64,000 bases of DNA from Casuarina equisetifolia (GCA_028551475.1 CM052358.1:17448853-17512852), one strand, 5' to 3'. Positions 1-13,259 are shown, counted from the stretch's first letter. A program made the numbers and translations. The notes: generated by a model not told the origin, from the sequence alone.

Positions 1-229
1 CATTAAGAAATTATATTCTATTACAATCTATAATAAAATAGTCACTAGCACTACTATCTACAATTCAATAATTCCAAAGATATTTAGACACACCTACCAT
101 GTTGGCATGTGAAGTCTATTAAAATTATCCTAGATTATATTCAAGGAACAATATTACTACTCTGGAAAGAGGTGAAAGAGACTTCGACCCATTATAGCTA
201 TATTTGCATTAAAATTTCCTATATAATTT

Positions 230-660
230 TATAGCTTTGTGGATACCAATTCAGTTTGTATCATTCCTCCTTTTTATGTCCATGGAGTTTACAATGATCA
301 CATTGACACCATTTTAGTTTGAAATAGCTGTCCTTATGCCTTTTCTTCCCACAAAACTCACATTTGACTTTCTTATTTAATGTGGATTTTTATTTACTAG
401 ATATAGTAAGAATGAAAGTAGTCTTGGGGCCTCTTGGTTGGCATCCTTGAGATAGTTTATGGTAAAGTTCTCCCTTCCTTTTAACTTATGTGGTGGGTTC
501 ATCCCATTTAGCTGCCATGGAAGAGGAATTAGAAAAGAGATAACACAATTAAGGAAGTGATACACTATTTGGTAGAAATGCAACATAGCATGAAGCAAAA
601 CATTGACAAGAAAAGGTTTGAAGTTCATTTTGATGTTGGATTTTGTTTACTTGCAATTAC
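230..660 (-). mobile_element. Retroelement gag remnant with two zinc-knuckle-like motifs
   Basis: Read on the minus strand, roughly 365 down to 240 encodes two closely spaced Cys/His clusters of the retroviral zinc-knuckle kind (CEFCGKKRHKD and CDHCKLHGHKKE). Such paired clusters occur in the gag of some plant Copia elements. Upstream on the same strand (660-370) lies low-similarity sequence that could be more gag. No LTR, reverse transcriptase or integrase was found with it, and it runs toward the window edge, so the rest may lie to the left. It is an old, broken fossil. The family assignment is inference from the knuckle pattern only. Confidence 0.4.
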
Positions 661-1672
661 AACAACATAAAAGATTATCCATATCACTTTGAAGACATTT
701 GAAGTAAATGCCCATGGAATTATGGTCCCTTTGAAAGTGTTTCCTACAAGTAGAAATTACCAGATTCCTCCAAGCTTCACCTAGTTTTTCATATATCTTT
801 CTTGAAGAATTACATTAGAAAAGCTCTTCAGGTTTAGTCAATTCTTCCAAGCTTCATAGAAAATGAAGAAGGATGACTGCCATGCCCACAAGCCGTGTTG
901 AAAACATGCATCTGGAAGAAAAAGAAAGAAGTTCTAATTTACTAGTTTGGGTTATCACCAATCAATGCCACCTAGAAGGACTTAATGCAAATGCTCTTTT
1001 GTTTCTTAGTCTAAACCTTAGGGACAAGGTCTCTTTTGAGCAGGGAGGAGTGTAGTAAAGCTGCATAGCTGCCAGAGGATGCTCCATGTCATGGGAATCC
1101 TTCACCATAGGTAGGCTAGCGCCAACCAACAAGCACAACTATTTCCAAGGCATATTCCTATATCTTTGTGTAAATAATGAATCAATACCCATCTCACCTT
1201 TTTTGTTGAGAAAAGAAAAGCTCACCAATTAATGCCATTACCTCTATAGGCTAGTTTGTTAGCTGATATTTAGCTAGTAATCTCAAGTGTAGTGTGTATT
1301 TAAAAGGGTTCTTTCATGATGTGAGCAACTTTTGTATAAATCAATTCACTAGTTAACTTTCATTGAGTTGTTCGTCTTTTTTAGAGACTGCAAATTATAT
1401 TCTCTCTCAAGAGTGTTCCTATAATGAACCTGCACCTCCAAGAACTTTGATGGATGCTATAATCCAAGTAGAAGGACATTTCACCTGCATGAAGATGAAT
1501 TTATTAGATGGAAACATGTCCTATATAAAGATTAAACCATTGAATGAGACATAATGTGAAGCTAACATGGAAGACTTTGCCAAAATTGACCTTATGGATT
1601 CTAGATCAGATATGTTTTTTCATGTAGCCTTGTTTTGCTATAAAGATTTTTATGTTATGTGATTAGTTACTT
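661..1672. other. Unassigned AT-rich stretch, possible retroelement debris
   Basis: No host gene is supported here. Around 1000-1050 the plus strand reads like the acidic tail of a retroelement polyprotein (LNLRDKVSFEQGG). It is followed by a purine-rich stretch and a TG dinucleotide at about 1051, the usual order of polypurine tract then LTR start. A 300 bp LTR-like stretch may follow, but I found no partner repeat, so this is only a hint. The short frame at 1363-1554 has no recognisable domain. Confidence 0.2.
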
Positions 1673-1875
1673 TGTTGAAGATAGGAAAGGTGTTAATCAC
1701 ACCTACCACGTTACCATATTGGGTGACCTACCATGTTACCATATTGGGTCCTAGAATAAGGTTCAATATATTGTATTTATTATGTATATGTTATTTTCCT
1801 TAAATAGATTAGGTTTTACATTCTATAAATGTAAGGTTTTGATCCTTGTAATGAAAGAAGTTGCCTTTCTCTTAG
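1673..1875 (+). repeat. Left LTR of the decayed Copia element
   Basis: It starts TGTTGAAGAT and matches 4385-4587 at most positions, including the shared block around GGTTTTGATCCTTGTAATG. It contains an internal near-duplication (ACCATATTGGGT occurs at about 1710 and 1738). Similarity to the partner fades after about 1875, so the right edge is approximate. Confidence 0.7.
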
Positions 1876-4384
1876 GTTTAAGTCCCTACACATACATTCA
1901 TTGCTCGGGGATTGGCAATAAACTTGGGCTTATGGGCGCTTAGGGTGAGCTTGTTAGGGTTCTTATAGAGGCCCAAGAAGAACTCAACATGGTCGTCAAA
2001 TCGAAAGCATGATTACAATATTAAAGTTATTAGGCATGCCTCTCTAACAAGGAGTTCTCCTTTTAGTTTAGTGGTTGGGTTTGTAACATTTGGTATACTC
2101 GCCACACACATTATCAATCACATTCCTTTTTCAATCTTACATAGAAAATCTCCTTATGAAATGATTCATGGGAAAGTTCCTAACCTTTCTAGAATCTAAG
2201 TCTTTGGTTGTCTTTACTATTCTTTAGTGGTGGAGCACGAAAAAGAATTTGCCCATCCAGTTATTCCCAATATTTTCATGAAATATTATTTTGGGCAAAA
2301 AAGGAATAAACTTTATGACATTGAAAGAAAAAAAATTATGAGTCGTGATGTTCACTTTCATAAAAATGTTTTTCCTTTTACAAACATAGAGATTGGGTCC
2401 TATTTTTCAAAATTCTTATGATGACATCTCAAGATAAAGAGCCTACATAACAAGTTATTAGAGTTATCCTAATTCAAATGCTCAAGTAATCTCTCATACA
2501 TAATCAGATCCCATTCTTAATACTACCACTTTCAGTATATCAGACAACTAATCCAATGATTCTACCTTAGAGATTTAAGATCTTTCTTCTGTGTCACCTT
2601 ATGTTCTCACTTATGATAAGATAAATAATGATCCTTCCTTACCACCTATGCCTAATCTCATAGTCTTTCCATCATTTCCCAGATGATCTATCAAATATCC
2701 AAACCACCTATATGGACTCAAGATTATGTTTACAACAATGTTGTTAGTCCATCCATGTAGTACCTTATCATGACTATGTATCTTATACACATTTACCCAT
2801 TCCACATCAACATTTCATAGCATTCATTTCACTTAAACCTTTGTTTTACTATGAGGCAATTAAGGTTTCTAGATGGCGAGATGCCATGGATCAAGAAATA
2901 AAAGTATTAGAATCGAATGGAACATGAGAACTGGTAGACCTACCACCATGAAGAAAACCCATACGATGTAAATAGGTATATAAGATTAAGTATCATGTTG
3001 ATGGGAGTATTGAATGCTTTAAGGCTCGTCTAGTAACTAAAGGTTATAGTCAGATAGAAAGGATAGATTATCATGAGGCTTTTTCTCCTATAATAAAATC
3101 TATGACAATCAGAAGTGCATTATGTATTATTTCACAATGTAAATGGACTATTCGACAAATGAATGTCTATAATGCATTTCTATAGGGAGACTTAGATAAG
3201 GAAATATAAATGAAGCCACCCCCTAAGAGTCATTTTGAAGGGGGGTCCAAAGTATATCAATTGAGGAAATCTTTGTATAAGTTAAAGCAAGCTTCATAAC
3301 AGTAGAATGAGAAGTTTATAGAAGTTTTAGTGTTTGTTAGTTATTAATAGTCATTGTATGACTATTTTCTTTTCATTAAAGGACAAGATGGTAATTTTTT
3401 TTAATGCTCATATATGTGAATAACATCTTAATCACTAGTGATGACGCACAAGAAATTGAGGCTTTGTAAGCTTAAGAACTCAAGTATTTGCTTGGGATTG
3501 AGATCCTTTAAGATTCAAATGGTATGCATCTTAATCAATGTAAGTATATTTTAGAATTGATTTTTGAAGTTGGACTATCAATTGTAAAGCCTATTGGAAA
3601 TCCCATAGAGACAAATGTCTTATTTACTAGCTTGAAATATGACAAGTAAATTTGTTCTCAAATAGTGACAAATAAATGATCCACCATTTGAGAACATCTT
3701 GAGTTATTACCAGTTGATTGGTAAGCTGAATTATCTTGATATGACACACCCTACGATAACTTTTCCAATACATCTCTTAAGTCAGTTCATGCATGCTCTA
3801 AAGTGATCCCATTGGGAGGCAGCTTTCCCCATTGTTAAGTGTCTCAAAGGAATAATAAGACTTGGTTTATTCTTTCTTTTAGATAATGATTTTCTCTTGT
3901 AAGCTTTATGTGATGTTTGCTATGCAAAATGCTCTATGACATATTGATCCACTATTGGTTTTTGTGTTACACTTGGACATTCAATAATTTCTTGAAAAAA
4001 TAAAAAGCAACAAGTTGTAACTTTCTTTAACAAAGGCTGAATATAAAGCCATGACAATCAGTACTTGTGAGATCATTTGAATGGTTGATCTATTAAAAGA
4101 TATGAGAATTAATGTTTTACAACCAATGTTGTTATATTGTAATAATGAGGTAAACACAAAAATTGGTAGAGAACCCAATCTTTTATTAGAAGACCAAGCA
4201 CATGGATGTTACTTGTCATTTTATTCTGAAAAAATATATCATGGTTTAATTAACACATCACATGTTGGGAGTAGTAACTAACTTGCAGATATTCTAACTA
4301 AGGCTTTAAGGACAAATCAACATTATTATTTCTTTAGCAAGCTTAGGGTCTTGGATTTTTTTTAACCCTCAGCTTGAAGGGAGG

Positions 4385-4587
4385 TGTTGAAGATTGGAAA
4401 GGAGCTAATCACACCTATTACATTACCATATTGGGTGACCTATTATGTTACCATGTTAGGTCCTAAAATAAGGCTTAATATATTATAGTTATTGTGTATA
4501 TGTTATTTTCCTTAAATAGATTATGTTTTACATTCCATAAATGTAGGGTTTTGATCCTTGTAATGTAAAAAGTCATCTTTTTCTTTG
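4385..4587 (+). repeat. Right LTR of the decayed Copia element
   Basis: It is the partner of 1673-1875 and is preceded by the purine-rich stretch CTTGAAGGGAGG. The true LTR may extend further right toward about 4670, but the left copy shows no matching sequence there. Confidence 0.7.
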
Positions 4588-4590
4588 TAT

Positions 4591-6666
4591 GGGTTTTATT
4601 TAAACTTTTACACCATTAGTGAAAATAGTAAAACATTTTCACAGTTCCTTCACACTTGATTTTGGGTTCTTTCAGTATTGTTGAAGTATGAGTTTTCTAA
4701 CAAGTTGACCTAGGTCCATCACACATACATTGAGAAGTCATAGGTGAAATTTCATCAAGTGGGCGTACTTACGTGCATGGTTATTTGTCACAACAAGATA
4801 CATAAATGGAAACTTACAAAAACAAAGCAAAATCAAAAGTGTCAATTAAAAATTCTCAGATGTACTAGTACTAGCAAGTACTGAGATGCAGTCCTCAATT
4901 CTCCTAAGAGGCTACAATTACCGTGAGCAAACATATTAATGACAAAGAACACATTTTTGCTAGTCTACTAAAACTTGTACTTGCTCTGCTATTCTGCCCA
5001 AGCCCTTTTGAGGAAGAATTACGGGGCATAAAACAAAAGAATATGCCGATTTGTGTGTAAGTAGAAGCAAGAATAAAAAACCACGTGAAAGACCATCGCC
5101 TAATCCATAGTTTAATCTGCATGTTGAGAACTGCGGTTTTCGTTTCCATTTCTTTTTTGCTTTCAGTTTAGCTGACGTTTGAAAGTGGCAAAAACTTATG
5201 AATACTCAAAATGTTGAACGGGCAATCTGTTGACAGCTATGGATTATCTAAAGCCTTACAGTTCTATCTCCACTGCCAAGATTTCTTTTTTTTGTTTTTT
5301 AAGTCACGTGAAATCAATGACGTCAGAAGCTTAATCATCACTAAGACCATCTTTTTTCTCATTGTATCCCAGTAATGGCTGCCTTTCTTATTCTTATGAT
5401 TGCCAGTGGAAAACCCCATCTCCACAAACACACAAGCAGCGGCGGTGTCAATTTTAATAGATGAGAAAACAGAGACGTATGCGCACCAATTCTCCAAGCA
5501 TATCACGTTCTACCATGCATATTCTGATTGGAGAGGAATTGAATAAGTCACCAGAAGCAACTTGGTGTTATGATAACTTCGCCATCATTCGGCGTGATAT
5601 TTTACAGGACAAGATATGAAAAGCATCAATGATTCTGTTGGCTGGTGGGGACGGGGCTTGGTAAGTCCTATTAAAACAATCTGATAATCCCACTGTATCT
5701 CGCAAACCCAGAAAATATAATAGAGAGCTGTCAATTCCCATCACGGGGATTAGAATAGCATGTCCTTGACTAATGATTGCGGCATATGAAAATAGCATTC
5801 GCAAAACATGTATAACATGGTCAGCAATACTCGGCCGCTACCGTAGCTGTTATCCAACGAGCATTCAGCTGAAACTATCCAAATCATTTGACTGGCTTGT
5901 TTCTGCATGCTCCTACCTGCAAGAGGTGTATGCAAACCATTTCTTCCATTCGGTGGCTGTGTATCCGCCATTTTCCACGTTTTCTACTTTATCCTTGTTA
6001 TTTCACCCGTAATTGTTTAAAAGTATAGGTAGACTGCGTGGTTCTTCTTGCATTATCCTTCAATTGGCATGTTTAGGAACTTCGAGCCACATCTTTCAAA
6101 AGCTTAGGACAGCAAAACCTCGGGGGCTAACAAGAACAACCCTTCCTGACAATAGAAAGTGATAAAACCGTAAGTCGATTGAATTATAAATGTAGATACA
6201 AGAAAGCATTCTTTGGTTTAAACTCTCACCCAAGAAGCCCACTTCAAACCAAAGACCAACCAACAGTATAATCTCGTGGGCTACGACCTTACACGTTTAA
6301 TTTTAGCCATAAAAATGAAAGGTCTTAAGCTAGCTCCGGCATCTAATAGAAGTGGGCTTTCTTAAGATGGCTCGTCCTTCTAAAGTTTTGCTTTCTCGTT
6401 GGCGGACCACAATTCCTTCCTCTCCTTCTTTTATCTCCCCATTTTTGGAAGTTTCATTTGTCAGCTCCCGACTAATTGAACATGAATGTACAAACGTCAT
6501 TCACACGGATGAAACAACGACCAGATGGAACTTCCTTGCATCTCATAGTGCTATTCCGCAAAGTTCCCAAGTTCAGTCAATCGATCAAAAATGGAAAAAC
6601 TTTGACTCCAAGGGGGCTCATCCACAATGAATAAGATTTGCAAAGGCCAAGAGGGCTGGGCATTAA
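4591..6666. other. Intergenic, no supported gene
   Basis: I see no conserved protein, RNA gene or terminal repeat. Base composition is less AT-rich between about 5400 and 6650 than in the flanking retroelements, so this may be older single-copy plant DNA lying between insertions. Several short overlapping frames on both strands (for example 4904-5149, 5568-5971 minus, 6352-6630 plus) have no recognisable motif. One short minus-strand stretch at about 5915-5971 has the look of a first coding exon ending in a splice donor, but nothing supports it further. Confidence 0.4.
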
Positions 6667-7314
6667 TGTTTCAGATTGGCAATATAGGCCATTGGGCTGA
6701 TTGAGTGAGTAGAAGCTGGATTTCTATATTCTGGACTGGCAATATGGGCCAACAAACTAACTGTGCCAGTAGAAGTTTGACTCACCTAGTTTTCTTTGCT
6801 TTTGGATCGTTCACTCAAGGTGGTGTCCATTTATTTCCCTAAGTTTCTTTTGTAATGAACTTTACCTCTTGGATATAACTGCCCTCCTAATTGAAGGAAT
6901 GTTATGATCCTAATAGTTTCAATTGTATGGATGCACTATTCGATAAGACTACTATTACAATTCTCTTTATTATTGTAACATGTGTCTTAATTTGAATATC
7001 TTCAATGTGAAAATTTAATTGTCCTAATTCAACATACCTTAGTACAAATCTTTGTAAGGGGCACACATTTATAGCTACATTCTAAATATGCAAACAATAC
7101 CATATTAATTACTTGAGAGAAGGTAGATCCCTATATAAAGTGATCCTCCCATATCACCTAACTCACACACTCTACACTTTCTTCCTATACTCTCTGCTCA
7201 CCTACTCTTCTTTTATCTTCCTTTAACCTCCCCTCACAATGATTCTGATTAAAGGTTGACATAGTTCTCAGCCAAGAACTAGGTGTCAAACATACTTACC
7301 CTAATTGCGTTACA
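6667..7314 (+). repeat. Left LTR of the chromovirus
   Basis: It begins TGTTTCAGATTGGCAA, aligned with TGATCCGAACTGGCAA at 11687, and ends ...GCGTTACA. Shared landmarks are the GGTGG(T/C)GTCCATTTATTTCCC-like block, GAAGGAATGTTATGATCC and a TATATAAAGTGATCC box near 7132 that is the likely promoter TATA. Confidence 0.85.
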
Positions 7315-7316
7315 GG

Positions 7317-7328
7317 TGATATTAGAGA
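7317..7328 (+). promoter_or_regulatory. Primer-binding site resembling tRNA-Met 3' end
   Basis: TGATATTAGAGA lies two bases after the LTR end and resembles the plant initiator tRNA-Met site TGGTATCAGAGC. This is the normal priming position for reverse transcription in Copia and Gypsy elements. Confidence 0.65.
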
Positions 7329-10300
7329 TCGACTCTTAAGGTAGGCTAAGTTACTAAGAAATGGCTAGTAGTTCTCAAGAGGGTGCAGTGGACTCCCAAA
7401 AAGCGGAAAGACCAACAAAGAGAATGAGATCCCAAGTTGAGGTAACAACTCTAGAGGAGAAAGTTATGGTTTTGGAGAATTTCTCACATCTTGTTAAGGA
7501 ACGGAAGGCTAATCTTGAGCACGAACTAGAAGGAGCTATGATTCAACTCCCAAGAACAAATCAATGCTCTGAAGAAAGAAAGATCTACTACTGCTATTCC
7601 TAGTAAAGATATTCCTAAACCAATGACCTACAGTGGAAAATGAGATGCCATTGAAGTGGAGAATTTCCTGTGGTATATAGGATGCTACTTTGAAGTAGCT
7701 TAAATTTGTGATGAAATTGGAAAGGTATGCATTATTTCCTTTTATCTCACTTATAATGCTATAGTGTGCTGGTGTAGGAAGCATCATGAGATTGATAAAG
7801 GGAAAAACAAAATCAAAACTTATGATACATTCATGATGGAATGGAAGAAACAATTCCTCCCTAAGAATGTGACTAAGAACGCTCATGAGACATTAAGGGT
7901 CTTGAGGCACACAATAACTACGAGCATGTGTAAGCATTCTCATATGCAACATTGTACCTTAAGCAAGTGCCAAAAGAGACCTTGCTGTTTTTCTTTGTGA
8001 GTAGCCTCCAAAAGTGGGCGAAAGATGAGATTGAAAAGTATGAGGTGACGAAGTCAAGTCATGCTATCTCAATAGTCGAATCCCTGCCAAATTGTAGATA
8101 AATCAAGTCATCATTCAAGCCACCTATCCAAACTAGTTGAGGAAAGGAGAAAGTTGACCTCCATTCAACCGCCATGGAGGTACTAGACGACCCTACAACT
8201 ATGATGGTGACAAGAGGAAATGTATCATTTGTTGGTTTATTTGTAAGGATTCCCACTATATGAAAGATTATTCAAAAGGTGGATCACTAAATGTTATGGA
8301 GCAAGAGTTAGCACCAAAGGAGTCTTGCAAAGGATGGCTACATGGCAGCTCTTTAGATGTTTAGACTAGCTGCAAAATTTTTGATGTATGTGGAGCTTAC
8401 AGTTAATAGTAAGGAGACCAAAGGATAATGAATTTGATTGCCACACACAACTTCATCACACCTAGAAAAGCCAAGAGATTAGGTCTCTCAATGAAGAAAG
8501 ATGTGGGGTCATTGAAAATAGTGACAACATATTGTGGCTAGTGTTTGGGGTCATCCATGGAGTGGATCTACACATAGAGAAATGAAAGAAAAAACTAGAT
8601 TTCACATTAGTATTTATGGACAACTACAAGTTGGTTATTGGGTTAGAATTTTTGTTTATAGCCCATACTTTTCCTTACCTTATAGATAGTTGCTTATGTA
8701 TTTTCGCAAGAGATATGTGATACATGGTTCCTACAAAGGTCATGGATCTTACACTAAAAACCATTTCTACTATGTAACTGAAGAAAGATAAATGAAAAGA
8801 TAATTACCTAGCTGCATTGAAGGAATAAAAGGAGATCTCAAAGGATAAAGATCTTCCTCAAGTGGTTTGTAATGTCCTTAAGGAGAAGAAGGATGTGATG
8901 CCTCCAAAGATGTTGAAACAACTACCTCTTAGGAAGAAATTTGAGCATGCAATAGAATTAGAGTTAGGAACAAAGCCTCTAGTGAAGGGCCCTTACAAAA
9001 TGTCTATGCTTAAACTAGAGGAGCTCAAGAAACAACTAAAAACCTTGCTAAATGGTGGGTATATTCATCCATCAAAGGCCTCATATGGAGCTCTCATACT
9101 TTTCTAAGCAAAGAAGGATGAGACTATGTGGTTTTGCATTGATTACCAAGCACTAAACAAAGTAGCTGTAAAAAGCAAATACCATATTCTTTTAATAGTA
9201 TATTTGTTTGATAGGTTGGACAATGCTTGTTACTTTACAAAAGTAGATTTAAGATTGGATTACCACTAAGTTTGGATTGCTATAAGTGATAAGCCTAAGA
9301 CAATGTGCATGACACAATATAGTTCCTTCGAGTGGTTAGTCATGCCTTTCAACTTAATCGATGCTTTAGTGATGTTCTACACATTGATGAATAACTTGCT
9401 TCATCTATACTTAGACAAGTTCATAGTGGTCTAAGTAGACAATATCATGGTGTATAACAATTCATTGAAGCGGCATGTCAAGCACAAGCACTTGAAAATA
9501 TTGTTTAAGTACTACAAGAGAACAAACTCTATTTGAAAAAGGAGAAGTGTTCCTTTACCCAAGAAGAAGTAAACTTTCTCAAACATATCATCAGATAAGG
9601 AACCTCATGAATGGATGGAGCCTAAGTAATCAAGAGTGGGAATCTCCTTCAAAGGTAATCAACTTGAGATCTTTCCTTCCTCAAGTGAATTATTATAGGT
9701 CTTTTTTTTTCTAGAAACTCAACAAGGGTAACACCCTTGATCGAGTCAATGGAGAAATCTAAGACGTGGAAGTAGACCAAGGAATCCCAACGTGCCTTTG
9801 ATTATTTGAAGGTCATAGTGACAAAAGAATTGGTGTTAGCACCACTTGACTTCTCAAAATTATTCGATATCCACTCAAATACTTTTTATTTTACTATTAG
9901 AGGTATACTAATGCAAGATGGACATCTTGTTGCCTTTGAGAATCAAAAGTTGAAAGGAATGAAGCACAAGTATGTCATGCAAGAGAAGGAGCTGATGTCC
10001 ATATCAATGTTTAAGAACATGGCATTACTACTTGGCTCTTGATTTCTAAACCAAACAAATAATGAGGCCACTAGCTACTTCCAGACTTAGAAGAAACTAT
10101 CGCTGAAGCAAGTAAGATAGCAAGACTTCTTAGCAAAGTTCAATTATGTGATAGGGTACAAGCTTGAGAGGCAAGGTGGCAATATGTGGTGGCTGATGCT
10201 CTCAACAAGAAAGCCAAGTTGGCTGCCATGAGCCTAACCATGACAGATATGATGCAATTGATGTGGGAAGGGATAATACATAATCCCTTGGCCAAACAAC

Positions 10301-11673
10301 TAGAGTAGCTTGTGAGAGACAACAAGACCAAACAATTTTGATTGCACAATGGGTTACTTTATTTGAAGAAAATGCGCTTATAAATACCTAAGTGGGAGAA
10401 CTTCCAACATAAGCTCATCAATGAGTGCCATGATAACAAATAAGCTGCCCATCTTGGACAGTGAAAGATGCATGCCCTCCTTGAAGCCTTGTATTTATGG
10501 CCCAACATCAAGGACAAGATAGAATTATATATTGAAACTTGCCTTGTATGTTAACAAGATAAATCAGAACAGAGACCCCTTGGTGGCTTGTTAGAGCCCT
10601 TACCTATCCTAAGCCATCCATGGGAGAGCATCTCTATGGACTTCATCACTGGATTACCAAAGGTTAAAGGTTGCAACTTTATCTTGGTGGTGGTAGACTA
10701 ACTCTTGAAATAAGTAATCTTCATACCAACACTTATAAAGTGTCCAATAGAAGTCACAACACAAGTCTTTTTCAAACATGTGGTGAAGTCTTGGACACTG
10801 CTACAAAATACATTAGTGATCAAGATCCATAGTTCATGAACAAGTTATGGATGGGCTATTGGGCTTAAAGTAACGGTTCTACACAAGCTTTCATCCTCAG
10901 ATGAACAAGCAAATGGAAAGGGTCAACACTCTAATGGAGTTATACCAAAGGCACTTTGTGAGCGAGAACTAGAAGAATTAGGTAAAGCTAATGGACATAG
11001 CTCAGTTTTCCTATAACCTTCAAAGGAGCGAATCAATGAACAAGAGCCCATTTGAGTTAGTGATAGGGCAACAATCATTAACTCTTCCAATGTTGGCAAT
11101 GAAGCACATGGGTTAGTGTCCTAATGCTTTTAATATCGTTAAGTTTTGACAGAAAAATACAAACATAGCAAGGTCGTACCCAAATAAGGCTATCAAGAGA
11201 ATGGCAAGATTGGCTGACAAATAGATAAAGTTGGTGAATACAATGTTGGGGAATAAGTTTCTCCTACAAAAATACAAAGCATACACACAAGGGATTGGTT
11301 TGCAAGTATGAAGGGCCATTAAAAATAGTGGGAAATGCTAAAAAGTGACCTATTACTAGAACTTCCACCCAATCTAAAGATACACCCAATGTTTCATGTG
11401 AACATGTTGAAGCCATTTCATAAGAATGAGGAAGATGATAGACAAAGCAGGTCATTGAGGGTCCCTCTAATGATAATGGCTTCTTTTGAGAAGGAGGCAT
11501 AAGCAGTCCTAGCTTATTAAGTCTTTCAAAAGAAAAGTGTCTATCCAAGATGCCAATTTTAGATTAAGTGGAAAGAATTGTCTAAGAATGAGGTAACGTA
11601 TGAGTTTGAGGGGGATCTTTGTTAGTTCAAAGACCTCATTGATTGTTACCTACGACAAGGGTGTCGCTAAATT

Positions 11674-11686
11674 AGGAAGGGAAGAA
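11674..11686 (+). promoter_or_regulatory. Polypurine tract of the chromovirus
   Basis: AGGAAGGGAAGAA, all purines, abuts the right LTR start at 11687. This is the plus-strand priming site in the family and supports the chosen LTR boundary. Confidence 0.7.
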
Positions 11687-12342
11687 TGATCCGAACTGGC
11701 AATAAGGCCTAATGGGCTAGCCAAGCAAATACAAGCCAAACTTTTATGTTATGCACTGGGCAGTATGGGCCAACATAATGGTTGTGCAAGCACAAGATTA
11801 GCTCACCTAGTTTGCCTTGTTGTTAGGTCGTCCACTCAAGGTGGTGCCCATTTATTTCCCTAAGTGTTCTTTTGTAATGTACTCTACTCTCATATGTAAC
11901 CACACTCCTTATTGAAGGAATGTTATGATCCTAATGATTTCAATTGTATGGATACACTATTCAATAAGACCATTATTACAATTATATCTTTACTATTATA
12001 ATGTCTATCTCAATTTGAATATCTTCTATTTGGAAATCTAAGTGTCCCGATTCAATGTATCTTAGTTCAAATCTTTGTAACGACCATACATATAGATAGT
12101 TATGCTCTAAATGTGTAACTGATATTATATTGATTACTTGAGAGAAGGCAGATCCCTATATAAAGTGATCCTCTCATATCACCCTACTCAGATTCTCTCT
12201 ACACTTTTTTTCTATACCCTCCACTCACCTACTCTACTTTGCTCTTCCTTTAACCTCTCCTCATGATGATGCTGGTCTAAAGATTGACTTACTTTTGAGT
12301 CAAGAGTTGAGTGCCAAACGTACTTATTCTAAGTGTGTTACA
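11687..12342 (+). repeat. Right LTR of the chromovirus
   Basis: It is the partner of 6667-7314, 656 bp long, beginning TGATCCGAAC and ending GTGTGTTACA. The TATATAAAGTGATCC box recurs near 12158. By-eye divergence from the left copy is about one base in five, which implies an old insertion. Confidence 0.85.
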
Positions 12343-13259
12343 CTAATGACAATATGCCAACATATCTTGTTGCTACTATTTGCAAAACCTACTTGTACAC
12401 GAATCCCATGCAAAGGCAATTAGGAAAAACCATTGTTAGTGATTGAATGTGGAGGACATAACTCAAGATAAAGCAAACAGCACAAAAGGATTCATGCAAC
12501 ACACCTAATTGGGAAGAAGGCCTCTTGGAATGCGTGCATTGCTTTGCATGGGTGCTTAAGGTTAGATCATTCAGAAATGGGTGCTAGCCTACCTTGTTAT
12601 CTGATTTCAAGCCTAATGTGAAGAGCCCATCGAAATTTCCCTTTCCTACATTAGGAAATATAGCAATGATAATTGGAAATCCAACCTTTTAGCATATACA
12701 AATTTTCAACTAATGTGAAAGTCACTATCAAGTCTAAACATGCATTAAATACTCAAAATGGACGTGGCTAAAAAAGGGGGAAAAGGATAAAACAACGTTA
12801 AATGAAAGACTAAGACATTCAAAGCGCCAAAGACAATAGAATAAAATCACGCAACAATAATACAAATTAATACCTCTTTAGACTCAGCGGTCAACCTCTC
12901 TAGTCCTCCATCCCTTGATCCAAAGCCCCCTGTAGGACAAACGGAACATATAAACTCCAATAATCTTGCATCCTCATCTAGAAAAATCACTAAGCATTTT
13001 AAACTAACCTCACCTTAATGTAAAAGAGATCAACAATGTCCATATACATAAATGCCAATCTTTGGTTTCTGATACTCTTGCAGAAATTCTCATACCAAGA
13101 CATCAACAAAAAGAGGCACAAGACTTCAATGACATAGTTTATGTACCAAATTGCCAAAAGAATGAAGAACGCAAAAAGAGAAAAAACCCAACCTTCAATA
13201 TATGTACCTCATATGCGGCCAAATGAACTATGTCAGAACAAACACAAACATGAAAACAG
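12343..13259. other. Intergenic and likely 3' flank of the PPR gene
   Basis: This lies between the chromovirus and the stop codon of the minus-strand PPR gene. No protein similarity or repeat was seen. The part next to 13259 presumably holds the PPR 3' untranslated region, though no polyadenylation signal stands out. Confidence 0.4.

Larger units (their letters stand above)
1673..4590 (+). mobile_element. Decayed Ty1/Copia element, internally deleted
   Basis: Two direct repeats of about 200 bp, both beginning TGTTGAAGAT (1673 and 4385), flank an interior with Copia protein similarity in the order integrase tail (about 2090-2420), reverse transcriptase (about 2860-3500) and RNase H (about 3890-4330). 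A purine-rich tract of the Copia kind sits just before the right repeat. The order integrase before reverse transcriptase is diagnostic of Copia. Gag, protease and most of integrase are absent, so the copy is about 2.9 kb against the usual 5 kb. It is broken with many breaks and looks old. No target duplication could be fixed because the outer end of the right repeat is unclear. Confidence 0.75.
6667..12342 (+). mobile_element. Decayed Ty3/Gypsy chromovirus with LTRs and chromodomain relic
   Basis: Paired LTRs of about 650 bp (6667-7314 and 11687-12342), both TG...CA, bracket a 4.4 kb interior. A tRNA-Met-like primer site follows the left LTR and a polypurine tract precedes the right one. Protein similarity occurs in Gypsy order: gag (about 7361-8300) with a knuckle-like CIIC motif near 8220, protease region (about 8400-8700), reverse transcriptase (about 8880-9560, including the LPLRKKFEHAIELE block), RNase H (about 9800-10130), integrase (about 10400-11200), and a C-terminal chromodomain-like block (about 11540-11660). 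The chromodomain marks it as a chromovirus; I cannot fix the clade. It is broken with many breaks. The LTRs are only about 80% alike by eye, so the insertion is old. No clear target duplication remains. Confidence 0.88.

Noticed and set aside
6352-6630. A 92-codon plus-strand frame
   Set aside because: It has no recognisable motif, no splice partner and no codon pattern distinct from its surroundings.
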